Assembly (NCBI RefSeq): GCF_041929845.1
Contig: NZ_JBHEEH010000001.1
Location: forward strand, 558,001 to 622,000
Direction: 5' to 3'
Length of the DNA: 64,000 nt
DNA from: Paenochrobactrum pullorum
Lineage (GTDB): Bacteria; Pseudomonadota; Alphaproteobacteria; Rhizobiales; Rhizobiaceae
In this document: piece by piece, positions 1 through 8,865 of the stretch
How positions within the stretch are numbered: the first letter of the stretch is position 1
How the letters are laid out: each line of letters begins with the position of its first letter
Translations under genes and position numbers: made by a program
The notes under the pieces: generated by a model
Database searches by the model: none
Seen by the model: only the letters and a program-made list of their open reading frames with translations
Told to the model about the DNA's origin: nothing

Positions 1-1058
1 ATGTGACTATAGCCGAGCCGCTCTGCGGCGTTACGCACGGAGTTCACACAATTTTCGTCAAAAGTAACAGGATCAAAATGGCCGATCGCTTCGATTTCAA
101 CCTGTATGCCAAGTTCGGTGGCAATTTTTGGCGCTTCAGCTTCAAATTTTGCCTTCATGCCATCCAGCACTTTACGATCCGGCGAGCGGAAATCGACAGT
201 AAAGACGATCTGACCGGGAAGCACATTGCGCGAATTGGGCGTCACATCAATATGGCCGACACCACCAACAGCGGCCGGCTGATGTTCCATGGCAATATCA
301 TTGACGAGTTGCAGCAATTTGCCCAAGCCAAGGCTGGCATTTTTTCGCATCGGCATTGGTGTCGAGCCGGTATGAGCTTCCTTGCCGGTAATCGTGACTT
401 CCAGCCACCACAGCCCCTGTCCGTGGGTCACAACGCCGATATCTTTATGCTCAGCTTCCAAAATTGGCCCTTGTTCGATATGTAGCTCAAACATGGCATG
501 GATTTTACGTTTGCCTACCGGCTCGTCACCAAGCCAGCCAATGCGTTTTAATTCATCGCCAAATTTTTTGCCCTTGGCATCAACGCGCTCATAAGCCCAG
601 TCCTGATCAAGCTCGCCTGCAAAAACACCGGATGCCAGCATGGCGGGGGCAAAGCGGGTGCCTTCTTCATTGGTCCAGTTGGTCACAACAATCGGATGCT
701 TGGTTTTGATCTTTAGATCGTTGAGCGTGCGCACAACTTCCAAGCCACCAAGTACACCCAACACGCCGTCAAAATTACCGCCTGTCGGCTGTGTATCCAA
801 ATGGCTGCCCATATAAACCGGATCGGCATCCGGATCAGTGCCTTCACGATAGAAAAACATGTTACCCATCGTATCGACAGACATAGTCATACCGGCATCT
901 TCACACCATGATTGGAAAAGTCTGCGGCCTTGCGCATCTTCATCGGTCAAAGTCTGACGGTTATTGCCGCCGCGCAGTCCGGGGCCAATTTTGGCCATCT
1001 CCATCAAACTATCCCACAAGCGATCGGAGTTGATCTTGAGATTGCTGTTAAGCGCCAT
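1..1058 (-). CDS. Zn-dependent N-carbamoyl amidohydrolase (beta-ureidopropionase/HyuC group), 3'-truncated by window edge
   Basis: M20-family zinc amidohydrolase that removes the carbamoyl group from N-carbamoyl amino acids or beta-ureidopropionate. It reads on the minus strand from ATG at 1058 and runs off the window after about 352 residues; relatives have about 410-420, so some 60 residues are missing. Visible are the metal-site segment GSHLDTQPTGGNFDG (residues 84-98), NEEGTRF (130-136) and FELHIEQG (near 189-196). The last visible residues, ERLGYSH, lie just before the usual SGAGHDA region. With preT and preA close by, the likely role is the last step of reductive uracil/thymine breakdown (beta-ureidopropionate to beta-alanine, CO2 and ammonia). 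An L-carbamoylase for hydantoins is the alternative. It diverges from the TetR gene. Confidence 0.88.
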   Translation of the reverse strand, partial: MALNSNLKINSDRLWDSLMEMAKIGPGLRGGNNRQTLTDEDAQGRRLFQSWCEDAGMTMSVDTMGNMFFYREGTDPDADPVYMGSHLDTQPTGGNFDGVLGVLGGLEVVRTLNDLKIKTKHPIVVTNWTNEEGTRFAPAMLASGVFAGELDQDWAYERVDAKGKKFGDELKRIGWLGDEPVGKRKIHAMFELHIEQGPILEAEHKDIGVVTHGQGLWWLEVTITGKEAHTGSTPMPMRKNASLGLGKLLQLVNDIAMEHQPAAVGGVGHIDVTPNSRNVLPGQIVFTVDFRSPDRKVLDGMKAKFEAEAPKIATELGIQVEIEAIGHFDPVTFDENCVNSVRNAAERLGYSH

Positions 1059-1421
1059 GAGAGAGCTGCCTTTCTGTTACATGCTATTAAAAAACCTGAT
1101 CAAAAATAGATTGCGTGCCGGTGTGTCCTGAATTTTTACGTTGAAATTCAGATGCAGATACAGCTTCCCTGTCCACGCACCTGCTCATGCAGCCGTTGCG
1201 TGTTAAAAAGATGGGCAGGCTTGTCGCATATGACATGCTGGCTCTCCCCCTTGCCGCGGTTCAAACGCCGCTCTATTGTTCCCGCTACCAGTCGCACTTA
1301 CGGCGGCAATATTTTTGACTTGCGTAAAAAACTTGACTACTTGGTAAAAATACAGGCTAGAAGAGGCATCGATGGCGGTCAAGCGCTTTCGAAAGTTTCT
1401 CCGTCCGGCGGAAGGTGTCAA
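1059..1421. other. Divergent intergenic region, hydrolase / tetR
   Basis: 363 bp between the divergent hydrolase and TetR genes. It holds the RutR-like palindrome at 1333-1348 and a TTGACT hexamer (1333-1338) that could be the -35 of tetR; the matching -10 (GCTAGA, 1356-1361) is weak. Open reading frames here are extensions of the TetR frame, not genes. Confidence 0.6.
1333..1348. promoter_or_regulatory. RutR-like operator upstream of tetR
   Basis: TTGACTACTTGGTAAA matches 12 of the 14 specified positions of the E. coli RutR palindrome TTGACCAnnTGGTCAA. It overlaps a TTGACT -35-like hexamer 74 bp upstream of the TetR start, a fitting place for autorepression and possibly for control of the divergent hydrolase. 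The match is seen directly; binding is inferred from the RutR-like regulator beside it. Confidence 0.6.
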
Positions 1422-2102
1422 ATGGCCACAGCTGCTCCCACTGCTGCCCGCAAAGGCGCAAGGCGTAAAAAAAGCGATAGTCCCGAAAACGAAACACGCA
1501 TTCAGGGTATCAACCGACGCATTATTCTGGACGCTGCATTGGATGTGTTTTCTGCCTTTGGTTTCAGAGGCTCTACGCTGGATCAGATTGCCGAAAAAGC
1601 GGGCATGTCCAAGCCCAATTTGTTGTATTATTTCCCGCGCAAGCAGCATATTTACGTCAATGTCTTGGAAGATACCCTGGTTGAATGGTTGCGCCCGTTT
1701 GAAGAAATCGACCCGCAAGGCGATCCGCTGGAAGAGTTGAAAAAATATATTGTCCGCAAACTTGAAATGTCGGATAGCAAACCTGAAGCCTCGCGCCTTT
1801 TTGCTAATGAAATCATGCATGGCGCACCGGCTATCGGCACATTTTTGAAAACCCATTTGCGTGAATTGGTCGATGGCAAGGCGCAAGTGATCAATCGCTG
1901 GATTGCTGAAAAACGAATAGCTCCTGTTGATCCTTATCATTTGATTTTCACCATTTGGGCAACGACACAGCATTATTCTGACTTTGACGTACAGGTTCGC
2001 GCCATTATGGGCGAAAAAGTTGACAGGTCTTCATTCCGGGCAGAAACCGCCGAAGCGATAGTCGGCATTGTTCTCAACGGTATCCGTCCGCGTTCATTCT
2101 GA
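1422..2102 (+). CDS. TetR-family regulator, RutR-like (pyrimidine catabolism)
   Basis: 226-residue TetR-family repressor. The N-terminal helix-turn-helix lies at about residues 25-75 (segments RRIILDAALDVFSAFGFRG, TLDQIAEKAGMSKPNLLYYF). The C-terminal part (NEIMHGAP, then DPYHLIFTIWATTQHYSDF) resembles RutR, which senses uracil/thymine. The open frame extends upstream to 1152, but ATG 1422 has a good GGAAGG about 7 bases ahead and the N-terminus then matches RutR length (about 212). It sits between a carbamoyl hydrolase and preTA, so it probably controls pyrimidine degradation. RutR-type boxes lie just upstream (1333) and before preT (5346). It converges on preA across a strong hairpin. Family assignment is firm; the ligand is inferred. 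Confidence 0.88.
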   Translation: MATAAPTAARKGARRKKSDSPENETRIQGINRRIILDAALDVFSAFGFRGSTLDQIAEKAGMSKPNLLYYFPRKQHIYVNVLEDTLVEWLRPFEEIDPQGDPLEELKKYIVRKLEMSDSKPEASRLFANEIMHGAPAIGTFLKTHLRELVDGKAQVINRWIAEKRIAPVDPYHLIFTIWATTQHYSDFDVQVRAIMGEKVDRSSFRAETAEAIVGIVLNGIRPRSF

Positions 2103-2228
2103 TTGTATCACCATGCGCAAGGTGTCGATTGCACGCTTTGCGCCGGATTGAGATTTGAAGTTCGGACTTCCTCAATGGCGATTGTTTCAAACGCTCATGA
2201 AATCCTCAAAGCTTCAAAGACATCTTCA

Positions 2229-2261
2229 GGCAGGGCATGATCTTTATCATCATGCCCTGCC
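2229..2261. terminator. Hairpin between convergent tetR and preA
   Basis: Perfect 13-bp stem (GGCAGGGCATGAT / ATCATGCCCTGCC) with a 7-base loop between the 3' ends of tetR (+) and preA (-). Neither side has a clear T run, so it may block readthrough or stabilise 3' ends rather than act as a classical intrinsic terminator. Confidence 0.6.
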
Positions 2262-2278
2262 GGTCTTCGGGGGGAGCT

Positions 2279-3589
2279 TTATTCTGCTGCTTCCTGTACA
2301 GACATCGGATTGTTCGGATGGGTTGTCCAGTTGGCGTAGTTTGGATCGATCGGCGCTTTAGTGCGCGGATCAAAACCGCTGATTGGTTCCATCGTGATAC
2401 AATCATTAACCGGACAGACATTGACGCAGAGATTGCAGCCAACGCATTCTTCATCAATCACTTCAAAGTGGCGGGCGCCGTCAACCAGTGAGGTAATCGC
2501 TTGGTGCGAAGTATCTTCACAAGCTGCAAAGCAGCGGCCGCATTTGATGCAAAGATCCTGATTGATCTTGGCTTTGGTGACATAATTGAGGTTGAGATAA
2601 CGCCAATCGGTAACATTCGGCACGGCACGACCGCGGAAATCATCCAGCGTTTCAAAGCCTTTGCTATCCATCCAATCGGACAGGCCGTCGATCATTTCCT
2701 GAACGATCTTGAAACCATAGGTCATGGCAGCGGTACAGACCTGCACAGTGCCGCAACCAAGCGAGATGAATTCTGCCGCATCGCGCCATGTCGATACACC
2801 GCCAATACCGGAAATCGGGCGACCGGCAGTTTCCGCATCACGGGCAATTTCCGCCACCATATTGAGCGCAATCGGCTTGACCGCAGGGCCGCAATAACCG
2901 CCGTGCGAACCGCGTCCGTCAATGGTAGGTTCAGGTGCAAAACTGTCAAGATTGACACTGGTGATCGAGTTGATCGTGTTGATCAGTGACACAGCATCAG
3001 TGCCATTGGCAAAAGCATTGCGTGCCGGATAACGGATGTCGGTGATGTTGGGTGTCAGCTTGGTAATGACCGGCATGCGCGTATATTGCTTACACCACTT
3101 CACCACCATGCCGACATATTCCGGAACCTGACCGACAGCCGCACCCATGCCGCGTTCGCTCATGCCGTGCGGGCAACCGAAATTGAGCTCGATACCGTCA
3201 GCGCCGGTTTCTTCAACCAGTGGCAGAATGGCTTTCCATGCTTCCTCCTCACATGGCACCATGATGGAGGCAATGAGGGCTCGATCCGGCCAGCGGCGCT
3301 TGATCTCTTTCATTTCGCGTAAGTTTATTTCCAGCGAGCGGTCGGTAATCAACTCAATATTGTTCAAACCGATCAAACGACGGTCAGCACTATAAATAGC
3401 GCCGTAACGCGGACCATTGACGTTAACAACCGGCGGGCCTTCGGAGCCCAGCGTTTTCCATACCACACCGCCCCAACCTGCTTTGAAAGCACGCTCCACA
3501 TTATAGGCTTTATCGGTTGGAGGGGCAGAAGCCAGCCAAAACGGATTGGGCGACTTGATCCCGAGAAAATTGGTGGAAAGGTCAGCCAT
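2279..3589 (-). CDS. preA: NAD-dependent dihydropyrimidine dehydrogenase subunit PreA
   Basis: Catalytic FMN/Fe-S subunit of cytosolic dihydropyrimidine dehydrogenase, which reversibly reduces uracil or thymine with NADH together with PreT. 436 residues (E. coli PreA 411). The N-terminal dihydroorotate-dehydrogenase-like barrel opens with DLSTNFLGIKSPNPFWLASA; ELNFGCPHG and GIGGVSTW are FMN-barrel segments. Two 4Fe-4S motifs close the chain: CIKCGRCFAAC (from residue 347) and CVGCNLCVNVC (from 382). Second gene of preT-preA, 77 bp after preT; the nearby hydrolase and RutR-like gene complete a catabolic set. A dihydropyrimidinase gene is not in the window and probably lies further left. Confidence 0.95.
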   Translation of the reverse strand: MADLSTNFLGIKSPNPFWLASAPPTDKAYNVERAFKAGWGGVVWKTLGSEGPPVVNVNGPRYGAIYSADRRLIGLNNIELITDRSLEINLREMKEIKRRWPDRALIASIMVPCEEEAWKAILPLVEETGADGIELNFGCPHGMSERGMGAAVGQVPEYVGMVVKWCKQYTRMPVITKLTPNITDIRYPARNAFANGTDAVSLINTINSITSVNLDSFAPEPTIDGRGSHGGYCGPAVKPIALNMVAEIARDAETAGRPISGIGGVSTWRDAAEFISLGCGTVQVCTAAMTYGFKIVQEMIDGLSDWMDSKGFETLDDFRGRAVPNVTDWRYLNLNYVTKAKINQDLCIKCGRCFAACEDTSHQAITSLVDGARHFEVIDEECVGCNLCVNVCPVNDCITMEPISGFDPRTKAPIDPNYANWTTHPNNPMSVQEAAE

Positions 3590-3666
3590 TGTCGAAATTC
3601 CCCTGATACGACTTACCGGTTTTTAGCGGCTCTTACGGCCGCTTTTTAAAACCACGGATGAAAAAA

Positions 3667-5154
3667 TTAGTGACCCCATTCAATGGGTTCAGGCCCTTGA
3701 ATATGACGCTGGCCGTTATTGGCGCCGCCTTGTGCGGAGAGTACCGCATCGGCAAATCCGACAACTTCTTGCGTTAGGTTCATCAAGGTGTGGTGAATGG
3801 ATTCTGCCGCGACTTTACCGTCTTCAACGGATGCAACGGTGAGGTCTTCGCCGCCTTCCACGCAGTCGCCGCCAGCCCAGATACCTTCAACGGATGTACG
3901 TCTGTGCTCATCCACTTTGATACGGCCTTTGGCGAGTGCCACACCGGTTTTACCAAGCGGTTCGGCGAGGAAATTTTGCCCGATGGCTTTGAAAACCTGA
4001 TCGGCTTTGAGCGTGATGGTTTCACCGGTGCCGGAGAGCTTGCCATCTTTTTGGGTCGTATATTCCAGCACCATATGGCTGACAGTACCATCCGCATTGC
4101 GGGTCAGGCTTGAAGGCTGCACCCAGTGGCGGATATTGACCCCATGAACCTGCGCCAATTCTTGCTCATATGCACTGGCATTCATCTGTTCCTGACCGCG
4201 ACGATAGGCGATGGTGACATTTTCAGCGCCCAAAAGCTTGATCTGGATGGCAATATCAATGGCGGTCATACCACCACCAATCACCACCACATTGCGTCCG
4301 ACCGGCAGATTGGAGAGGTCTTTGGCTTGGCGAAGCTGGCCGATATAATCCACCGCATCCATCACATTGGGTGCATCTTCGCCTATCAGTCCCAAACCAT
4401 TGACGCCTGGCAAACCCATTCCAAGAAAGACGCCATCATAGCCGGATTTCAAGGCATCAAGCGAAATATCGCGGCCTAAAGCCTTATTGTAATTAATTTT
4501 GATGCCGCCGATTTTCAGCACGAATTCCAATTCGCGGGCGGCAAAATCATCAACGGTTTTATAAGCGGCAATACCATATTCATTGAGGCCGCCGCCTTTT
4601 GGACGGGCTTCAAAAATGCTGACTTCATGACCATGCATCGCAAGGCGGTGTGCAGCGGAAAGACCGGCAGGGCCTGCGCCCACAATGGCAATGCTTTTGC
4701 CGGTAGCGGCTGCACGTTTAAACGGATGTGTGCCGTCTTCCATCAGATCATCAGTGGCATAGCGCTGGAGCAGGCCAATTTTAACCGGCTTGCCTTCGGC
4801 GGTTTCACGCACACAGGCTTCTTCGCACAAGGTTTCAGTGGGGCAAACACGGGCGCACATGCCGCCGAGAATGTTTTCTGAAAGAATGGTTTTTGCCGCG
4901 CCTTTTGGATTTTCAGCCGAAATTTGGCGTATAAAAAGCGGAATATCGATGCTGGTCGGGCATGCGGTCATGCACGGAGCATCATAGCAAAAATAGCACC
5001 GATCCGCCTCTACAATCGCTTCATGATGTGTGAGGGGCGGATGCAGATCATCAAAGACATCTGCATAGGCAGAGTGGTCTAACCGCGCCGTTTTGATGTC
5101 CGGCTGGTTTTGCGTGTTTTCTGCACGAATAGATGTGTTATCTGCTGATCCCAT
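3667..5154 (-). CDS. preT: NAD(P)-dependent dihydropyrimidine dehydrogenase subunit PreT
   Basis: NADH-oxidising flavoprotein subunit that passes electrons to PreA. 495 residues; E. coli PreT has about 412, and this protein has longer ends. N-terminal Fe-S cysteines sit at 53, 56, 61, 65 (CYFCYDAPCMTAC) and 100, 104, 110, 114 (CARVCPTETLCEEAC). The FAD Rossmann motif is VGAGPAGLSAAHRL (about 152-165), the NAD motif VVVIGGGMTAID (about 290), and the C-terminal FAD segment is AGGDCVEGG. It resembles the GltD/AegA family, but the pairing with preA fixes the function. A structured leader and a RutR-like box (5346) lie upstream. Confidence 0.94.
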   Translation of the reverse strand: MGSADNTSIRAENTQNQPDIKTARLDHSAYADVFDDLHPPLTHHEAIVEADRCYFCYDAPCMTACPTSIDIPLFIRQISAENPKGAAKTILSENILGGMCARVCPTETLCEEACVRETAEGKPVKIGLLQRYATDDLMEDGTHPFKRAAATGKSIAIVGAGPAGLSAAHRLAMHGHEVSIFEARPKGGGLNEYGIAAYKTVDDFAARELEFVLKIGGIKINYNKALGRDISLDALKSGYDGVFLGMGLPGVNGLGLIGEDAPNVMDAVDYIGQLRQAKDLSNLPVGRNVVVIGGGMTAIDIAIQIKLLGAENVTIAYRRGQEQMNASAYEQELAQVHGVNIRHWVQPSSLTRNADGTVSHMVLEYTTQKDGKLSGTGETITLKADQVFKAIGQNFLAEPLGKTGVALAKGRIKVDEHRRTSVEGIWAGGDCVEGGEDLTVASVEDGKVAAESIHHTLMNLTQEVVGFADAVLSAQGGANNGQRHIQGPEPIEWGH

Positions 5155-5218
5155 CAGATCGCATCTCCCATTTTTAAGTTCAAGCGGCGCTGTTCCTTTT
5201 GACGCCAGCTTTTCTATA

Positions 5219-5331
5219 TGCGGGTGGCGGTTATTCCGCCTTGTCCCTTAAATTGCAGCTTCTCCTGAAAGCTTTTAAGCTTTCTTGTACGGGAGAATGC
5301 TTATGCTGTTATCAGCATGACAGATTTTTTC
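5219..5331 (-). promoter_or_regulatory. Structured 5' leader of preT-preA
   Basis: On the minus strand the region between the RutR-like box and preT can fold. There is a perfect 8-bp inner stem GAAAGCTT / AAGCTTTC with an AA spacer, an outer stem TTCTCC / GGAGAA around it, then a 5-bp hairpin GGCGG-AATAA-CCGCC nearer the gene. None is followed by a T run, so these are not ordinary terminators. I do not recognise a known riboswitch class. The pairing is seen by eye; a regulatory role is inference. Confidence 0.4.
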
Positions 5332-5345
5332 AGAAGGTCAAATTT

Positions 5346-5361
5346 TTTATCATTTGGTCAA
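5346..5361. promoter_or_regulatory. RutR-like operator upstream of preT
   Basis: TTTATCATTTGGTCAA (minus strand TTGACCAAATGATAAA) matches 12 of 14 specified positions of the RutR palindrome TTGACCAnnTGGTCAA, with one half-site perfect. It lies 192 bp upstream of the preT start, between coxG and preT. This and the box at 1333 bracket the cluster. Confidence 0.6.
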
Positions 5362-5420
5362 TTATTGACGAAAACTTGCTTTCAACCAGATAAAATAACG
5401 TGCGAGAGAAGATGATGGTT

Positions 5421-5879
5421 TTAGTTTTTTGCGGCGACTTGCGCGGCAGCAGCTTCACCAATATTGGCAAAGAACCGGTCAGCAATTTTGCGTGCTGCAG
5501 AGCCTAGAATCCTGGTGCCGATTTGTGCAATTTTCCCGCCTGCATCTCCTTGTATTGCATAGGATAAAATTGTTTCTTCACCATCTTGCGTGAGGCGCAC
5601 ATCAGCGGCACCTTCGGCGAAACCGGCAATGGTTCCTTCCCCTTTTCCGGAGATGGTATAAGAGTGCGGCGGCACCATATTGGAAAGCTCCAAAAGCCCG
5701 TGAAAGCCGACTTTTATGACTCCAAAACTCACCTTTATACTGGCTCTGATTTGATGTTCGTTGATTCGCTCCAAATTGTCGCAACCAGGAATCGCAGCTT
5801 TCAGCGTCTCAATGTCATTGAGCGCATTCCACACTGCTTCACGAGGGGCTGATATGCGCTCTTCACCGGTCAAATCCAT
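5421..5879 (-). CDS. CoxG-like SRPBCC domain protein
   Basis: 152-residue protein of the carbon monoxide dehydrogenase subunit G (CoxG) family, an SRPBCC/START-like lipid or hydrophobic-ligand-binding fold. It opens MDLTGEERISAPREAVWNAL, with the family-typical IPGCDNLERI and FHGLLELSNM. In CO oxidisers CoxG helps anchor the enzyme at the membrane, but no coxSML genes are nearby, so that role cannot be assumed. ATG 5879 follows GGAG by 6 bases. It is divergent from pgi. Confidence 0.85.
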   Translation of the reverse strand: MDLTGEERISAPREAVWNALNDIETLKAAIPGCDNLERINEHQIRASIKVSFGVIKVGFHGLLELSNMVPPHSYTISGKGEGTIAGFAEGAADVRLTQDGEETILSYAIQGDAGGKIAQIGTRILGSAARKIADRFFANIGEAAAAQVAAKN

Positions 5880-6028
5880 GATATCTCCATAATTGTTGCT
5901 TAGACTTCATGCATGAATGCTAAAGACTGTTATAGACGTAGTTGATGAAAGACGATTACCAGCGGTGATATTGTTTTATGCAATCTGGCACTTTTGCTGA
6001 AATCCTCGTGAAAGCATGCCAACAAAAT

Positions 6029-6049
6029 ACTAAACTGTGAATGTTTAGT
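6029..6049. promoter_or_regulatory. Inverted repeat upstream of pgi
   Basis: ACTAAAC and GTTTAGT form perfect 7-bp arms separated by 7 bases, 37 bp before the pgi start in the pgi/coxG divergent region. The size and spacing suit a dimeric repressor site. No regulator is identified. Confidence 0.4.
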
Positions 6050-6085
6050 TTACACTCTGGCTAAATTTGATTCGGGAGTTGTTAA

Positions 6086-7735
6086 ATGGCACGGAATGAA
6101 GCTCAGGTAACCGAGGCAGTTGCAGCGCTTAAAAACCATTGGAGCACATCTGCACCAAAAGATATGCGCAAAGCTTTTGCCGAAAATTTAAATCGGTTTA
6201 AATCATTCTCGCTGCAATTCGATGACCTGCTTTTCGACTGGTCAAAATGTTTGGCCAATGAAGAGACTATGCAGCTTTTGGCAAGACTTGCAAGAGCTGC
6301 CGATGTGGAAGGGCGCCGTGCAGCAATGTTTGCCGGCGAGCCGATTAATACCAGTGAAAATCGTGCCGTTTTGCATGTGGCTTTACGTGACACATCGTCG
6401 GATGCAATTTTGGTCGCGGGCGAAAATATATTGCCCGAAGTCAAAGCAACGCTTGCGCGTATGGGTGATTTTTCGGATGCCATTCGTTCCGGCCATTTAA
6501 AAGGTGCAACCGGCAAAGCATTTACCGATATCGTCAATATCGGCATTGGCGGTTCCGATTTGGGGCCGGTGATGGCGACCACTGCGCTTGTCCCTTATCA
6601 TGACGGACCGCGTACACATTTCGTGTCCAATATTGATGGCGCACATATTGCTGATGTGCTGGGGCCACTTGATCCGGCGACAACGCTCATCATTATTGCC
6701 TCAAAAACCTTCACTACTATTGAAACCATGACCAACGCACAGACCGCGCGTCAATGGATTGTACAGAATTTGAGCGAAGCGGCAGTGTCTGATCATTTTG
6801 TCGCTGTTTCCACAGCGCTCGACAAAGTGGCAGATTTTGGCATTGATGAAACCCGTGTTTTCGGTTTCTGGGACTGGGTTGGTGGCCGTTATTCGGTTTG
6901 GTCGGCTATCGGTTTACCGGTGATGATCGCAGTTGGTCGGACAAATTTTGCGCAAATGCTGGCCGGTGCGCATGCAATGGACAAGCATTTCCGCGATGCA
7001 CCATTGCTTGAAAATATGCCGGTTGTACTGGGGCTGATTGGCTATTGGCATCGCGCCATCTGCAATTATACCAGCCGTGCTGTCATTCCTTATGATCAGC
7101 GCCTTGCCCGTTTGCCTGCTTATTTGCAGCAATTGGATATGGAATCAAACGGCAAAAGCGTGATGCTGGATGGTTCCCCTGTGAATGGGCCGACAGGGCC
7201 GGTTGTGTGGGGGGAGCCTGGCACCAATGGTCAGCATGCTTTCTTCCAGTTGTTGCATCAAGGCACAGATACAATACCGCTGGAATTTATCGTTGGCTGC
7301 AAATCGCATGAGCCGCAGCTTGATCATCAGCATGAAATGCTGCTCGCAAATTGCTTGGCGCAATCTGAAGCTTTGATGAAAGGCCGCACATTGGAAGAAG
7401 CGCGCGCGCAATTGCTGGCTAAGGGCATGGATGAAGCGCGTGCTGAAGAAATCGCTCCGCATCGTGTTTTCTCCGGCAATCGTCCCTCTCTCACCATTGT
7501 TCATGATCTGCTGACACCATTTGCGCTTGGGCGTTTGATTGCGCTTTATGAGCACCGTGTTTTTGTCGAGGCGCAATTGTTTGGCATCAATGCGTTTGAC
7601 CAATGGGGCGTGGAGCTTGGCAAGGAGCTTGCCACCGAATTGCTCGATGTGGTGACGGGTGACAAACCAGTTGGCAATCGTGACAGTTCAACGCAAGGGC
7701 TGGTAAATCACTTGCATGTACGTCGCAAACACTGA
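6086..7735 (+). CDS. pgi: Glucose-6-phosphate isomerase
   Basis: Cytosolic interconversion of glucose 6-phosphate and fructose 6-phosphate. 549 residues, the usual length of bacterial Pgi. Landmarks are NIGIGGSDLGPVMA (substrate phosphate region), GGRYSVWSAIGLP, the GEPGTNGQHAFFQLLHQGT segment with catalytic Glu and His, and QWGVELGKEL near the C-terminus with the catalytic Lys. ATG 6086 has GGGAG about 7 bases upstream. Its own upstream inverted repeat and downstream hairpin suggest a separate transcription unit, though readthrough into the next gene is possible. Confidence 0.97.
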   Translation: MARNEAQVTEAVAALKNHWSTSAPKDMRKAFAENLNRFKSFSLQFDDLLFDWSKCLANEETMQLLARLARAADVEGRRAAMFAGEPINTSENRAVLHVALRDTSSDAILVAGENILPEVKATLARMGDFSDAIRSGHLKGATGKAFTDIVNIGIGGSDLGPVMATTALVPYHDGPRTHFVSNIDGAHIADVLGPLDPATTLIIIASKTFTTIETMTNAQTARQWIVQNLSEAAVSDHFVAVSTALDKVADFGIDETRVFGFWDWVGGRYSVWSAIGLPVMIAVGRTNFAQMLAGAHAMDKHFRDAPLLENMPVVLGLIGYWHRAICNYTSRAVIPYDQRLARLPAYLQQLDMESNGKSVMLDGSPVNGPTGPVVWGEPGTNGQHAFFQLLHQGTDTIPLEFIVGCKSHEPQLDHQHEMLLANCLAQSEALMKGRTLEEARAQLLAKGMDEARAEEIAPHRVFSGNRPSLTIVHDLLTPFALGRLIALYEHRVFVEAQLFGINAFDQWGVELGKELATELLDVVTGDKPVGNRDSSTQGLVNHLHVRRKH

Positions 7736-7750
7736 CATTGTCGGGAAATA

Positions 7751-7775
7751 TTGCCGGTTCAAAGCGAACCGGCAA
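7751..7775 (+). terminator. Hairpin after pgi
   Basis: Perfect 10-bp stem TTGCCGGTTC / GAACCGGCAA with loop AAAGC, 16 bp after the pgi stop. Only short T content follows, so it may be a weak terminator or an mRNA-stabilising end. Confidence 0.5.
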
Positions 7776-7803
7776 ATCTGGCATGGAGGAGCGCTGAGAT
7801 TTC

Positions 7804-8865
7804 ATGAAGACGGAATTGATTAAATTTGCCTGTGATGTGCCGGGCAATGAAATTGAACTGCGTGTTTTGCGTTTTGAAGGCCATGATGAAACGGCAGCAA
7901 CTGCCTATCTGCAATCATCCCTTCATGGTGGTGAATTGCCGGGGCAGGCAGCACTTCATTTTCTGGTGCCGATGCTGCAAAAGGCGGCTGATGAAGGGCG
8001 CATCAAAGGCAATATTACCGTGGTGCCACAGGCCAATCCGGTTGCTTCCAACCAGTGGCAGGCATACCAGCATCAAGGCCGTTTTGATACATTTTCAGCG
8101 GTCAATTTCAACCGCGCTTTTCCGCTGTTGCCGGACTTTGACACATCAAATCTGCCGCAACCGGATGCGCCGGAAGCACTGATCAAGCGCTTGAAGGCGG
8201 CTCTGCTACGCTTTGCATTGCCGCATGATATTGTGCTGGATCTGCACTGCGATGATGAGAGCGAAAACTATCTTTATATTGCTGAAGACTTCGTCGAAGA
8301 CATGAAAGATTTGGCCGTAGCGCTGAATTCCACCGCTATTCTGGCATGGGATACCACTGCTGATGCCGCTTTCGAAGAAGCTTGTGCGCATCCTGTTTTG
8401 CAAATACCGCGTGATCAACGCAATATGAAACGTCGCGCTGTCACGACGGTTGAGTTTCGGGGCTTAAGCGATGTTTATGCAGAGCAGGGCGCAGAAGATG
8501 CTGCCGGACTTTATAAGTTTTTAGTGCATCGCGGTGTTATTGAAGACGGTTCAGTACAGTTAAACCTTGATTATCAAGGTCTTGTTACGCCGCTCACCCA
8601 TGTGGAAATGATCCGCGCCCCGCAAGGCGGCATGGTTTTCTATCATGTGAAACCGGGTGATGTGGTAAGCGAAGGTGCAAAGCTTGCGACAATCGTCACA
8701 ACCCCTGGAAGCCCGAGTGGTGATATTGTTCTGACTGCTCCGCAGGCAGGGCGCATTCTAACACGCCGTTCTTTGCGCTATCTGCGCCGTGGTGATGACG
8801 TGTTGAAACTGTTGGGCGACAAGCCTTCTAAAGTGACCAAACGTGCCGGAGCCTTAGAGGCATAA
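7804..8865 (+). CDS. Succinylglutamate desuccinylase/aspartoacylase family protein
   Basis: 353-residue zinc-dependent deacylase-like protein (AstE/AspA group, M14-like). The metal ligands are visible in SLHGGELPG (His and Glu, about residues 38-46) and VLDLHCDDES (His, about 144-153). The C-terminal third (MIRAPQGGMVFYHVKPGDVV) forms the beta-barrel domain typical of this family. Substrate unknown; an N-acyl amino acid is likely by family. No arginine-succinyltransferase genes are nearby, so a true AstE is unlikely. Its TAA shares its last A with the ATG of the HAD gene (TAATG), indicating translational coupling. Confidence 0.85.
   Translation: MKTELIKFACDVPGNEIELRVLRFEGHDETAATAYLQSSLHGGELPGQAALHFLVPMLQKAADEGRIKGNITVVPQANPVASNQWQAYQHQGRFDTFSAVNFNRAFPLLPDFDTSNLPQPDAPEALIKRLKAALLRFALPHDIVLDLHCDDESENYLYIAEDFVEDMKDLAVALNSTAILAWDTTADAAFEEACAHPVLQIPRDQRNMKRRAVTTVEFRGLSDVYAEQGAEDAAGLYKFLVHRGVIEDGSVQLNLDYQGLVTPLTHVEMIRAPQGGMVFYHVKPGDVVSEGAKLATIVTTPGSPSGDIVLTAPQAGRILTRRSLRYLRRGDDVLKLLGDKPSKVTKRAGALEA

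Noticed and set aside
1203..1973. 256-codon minus-strand frame opposite tetR
   Set aside because: Shadow of a clear TetR gene; no recognisable domain, and His/Arg/Phe-rich composition typical of antisense frames.
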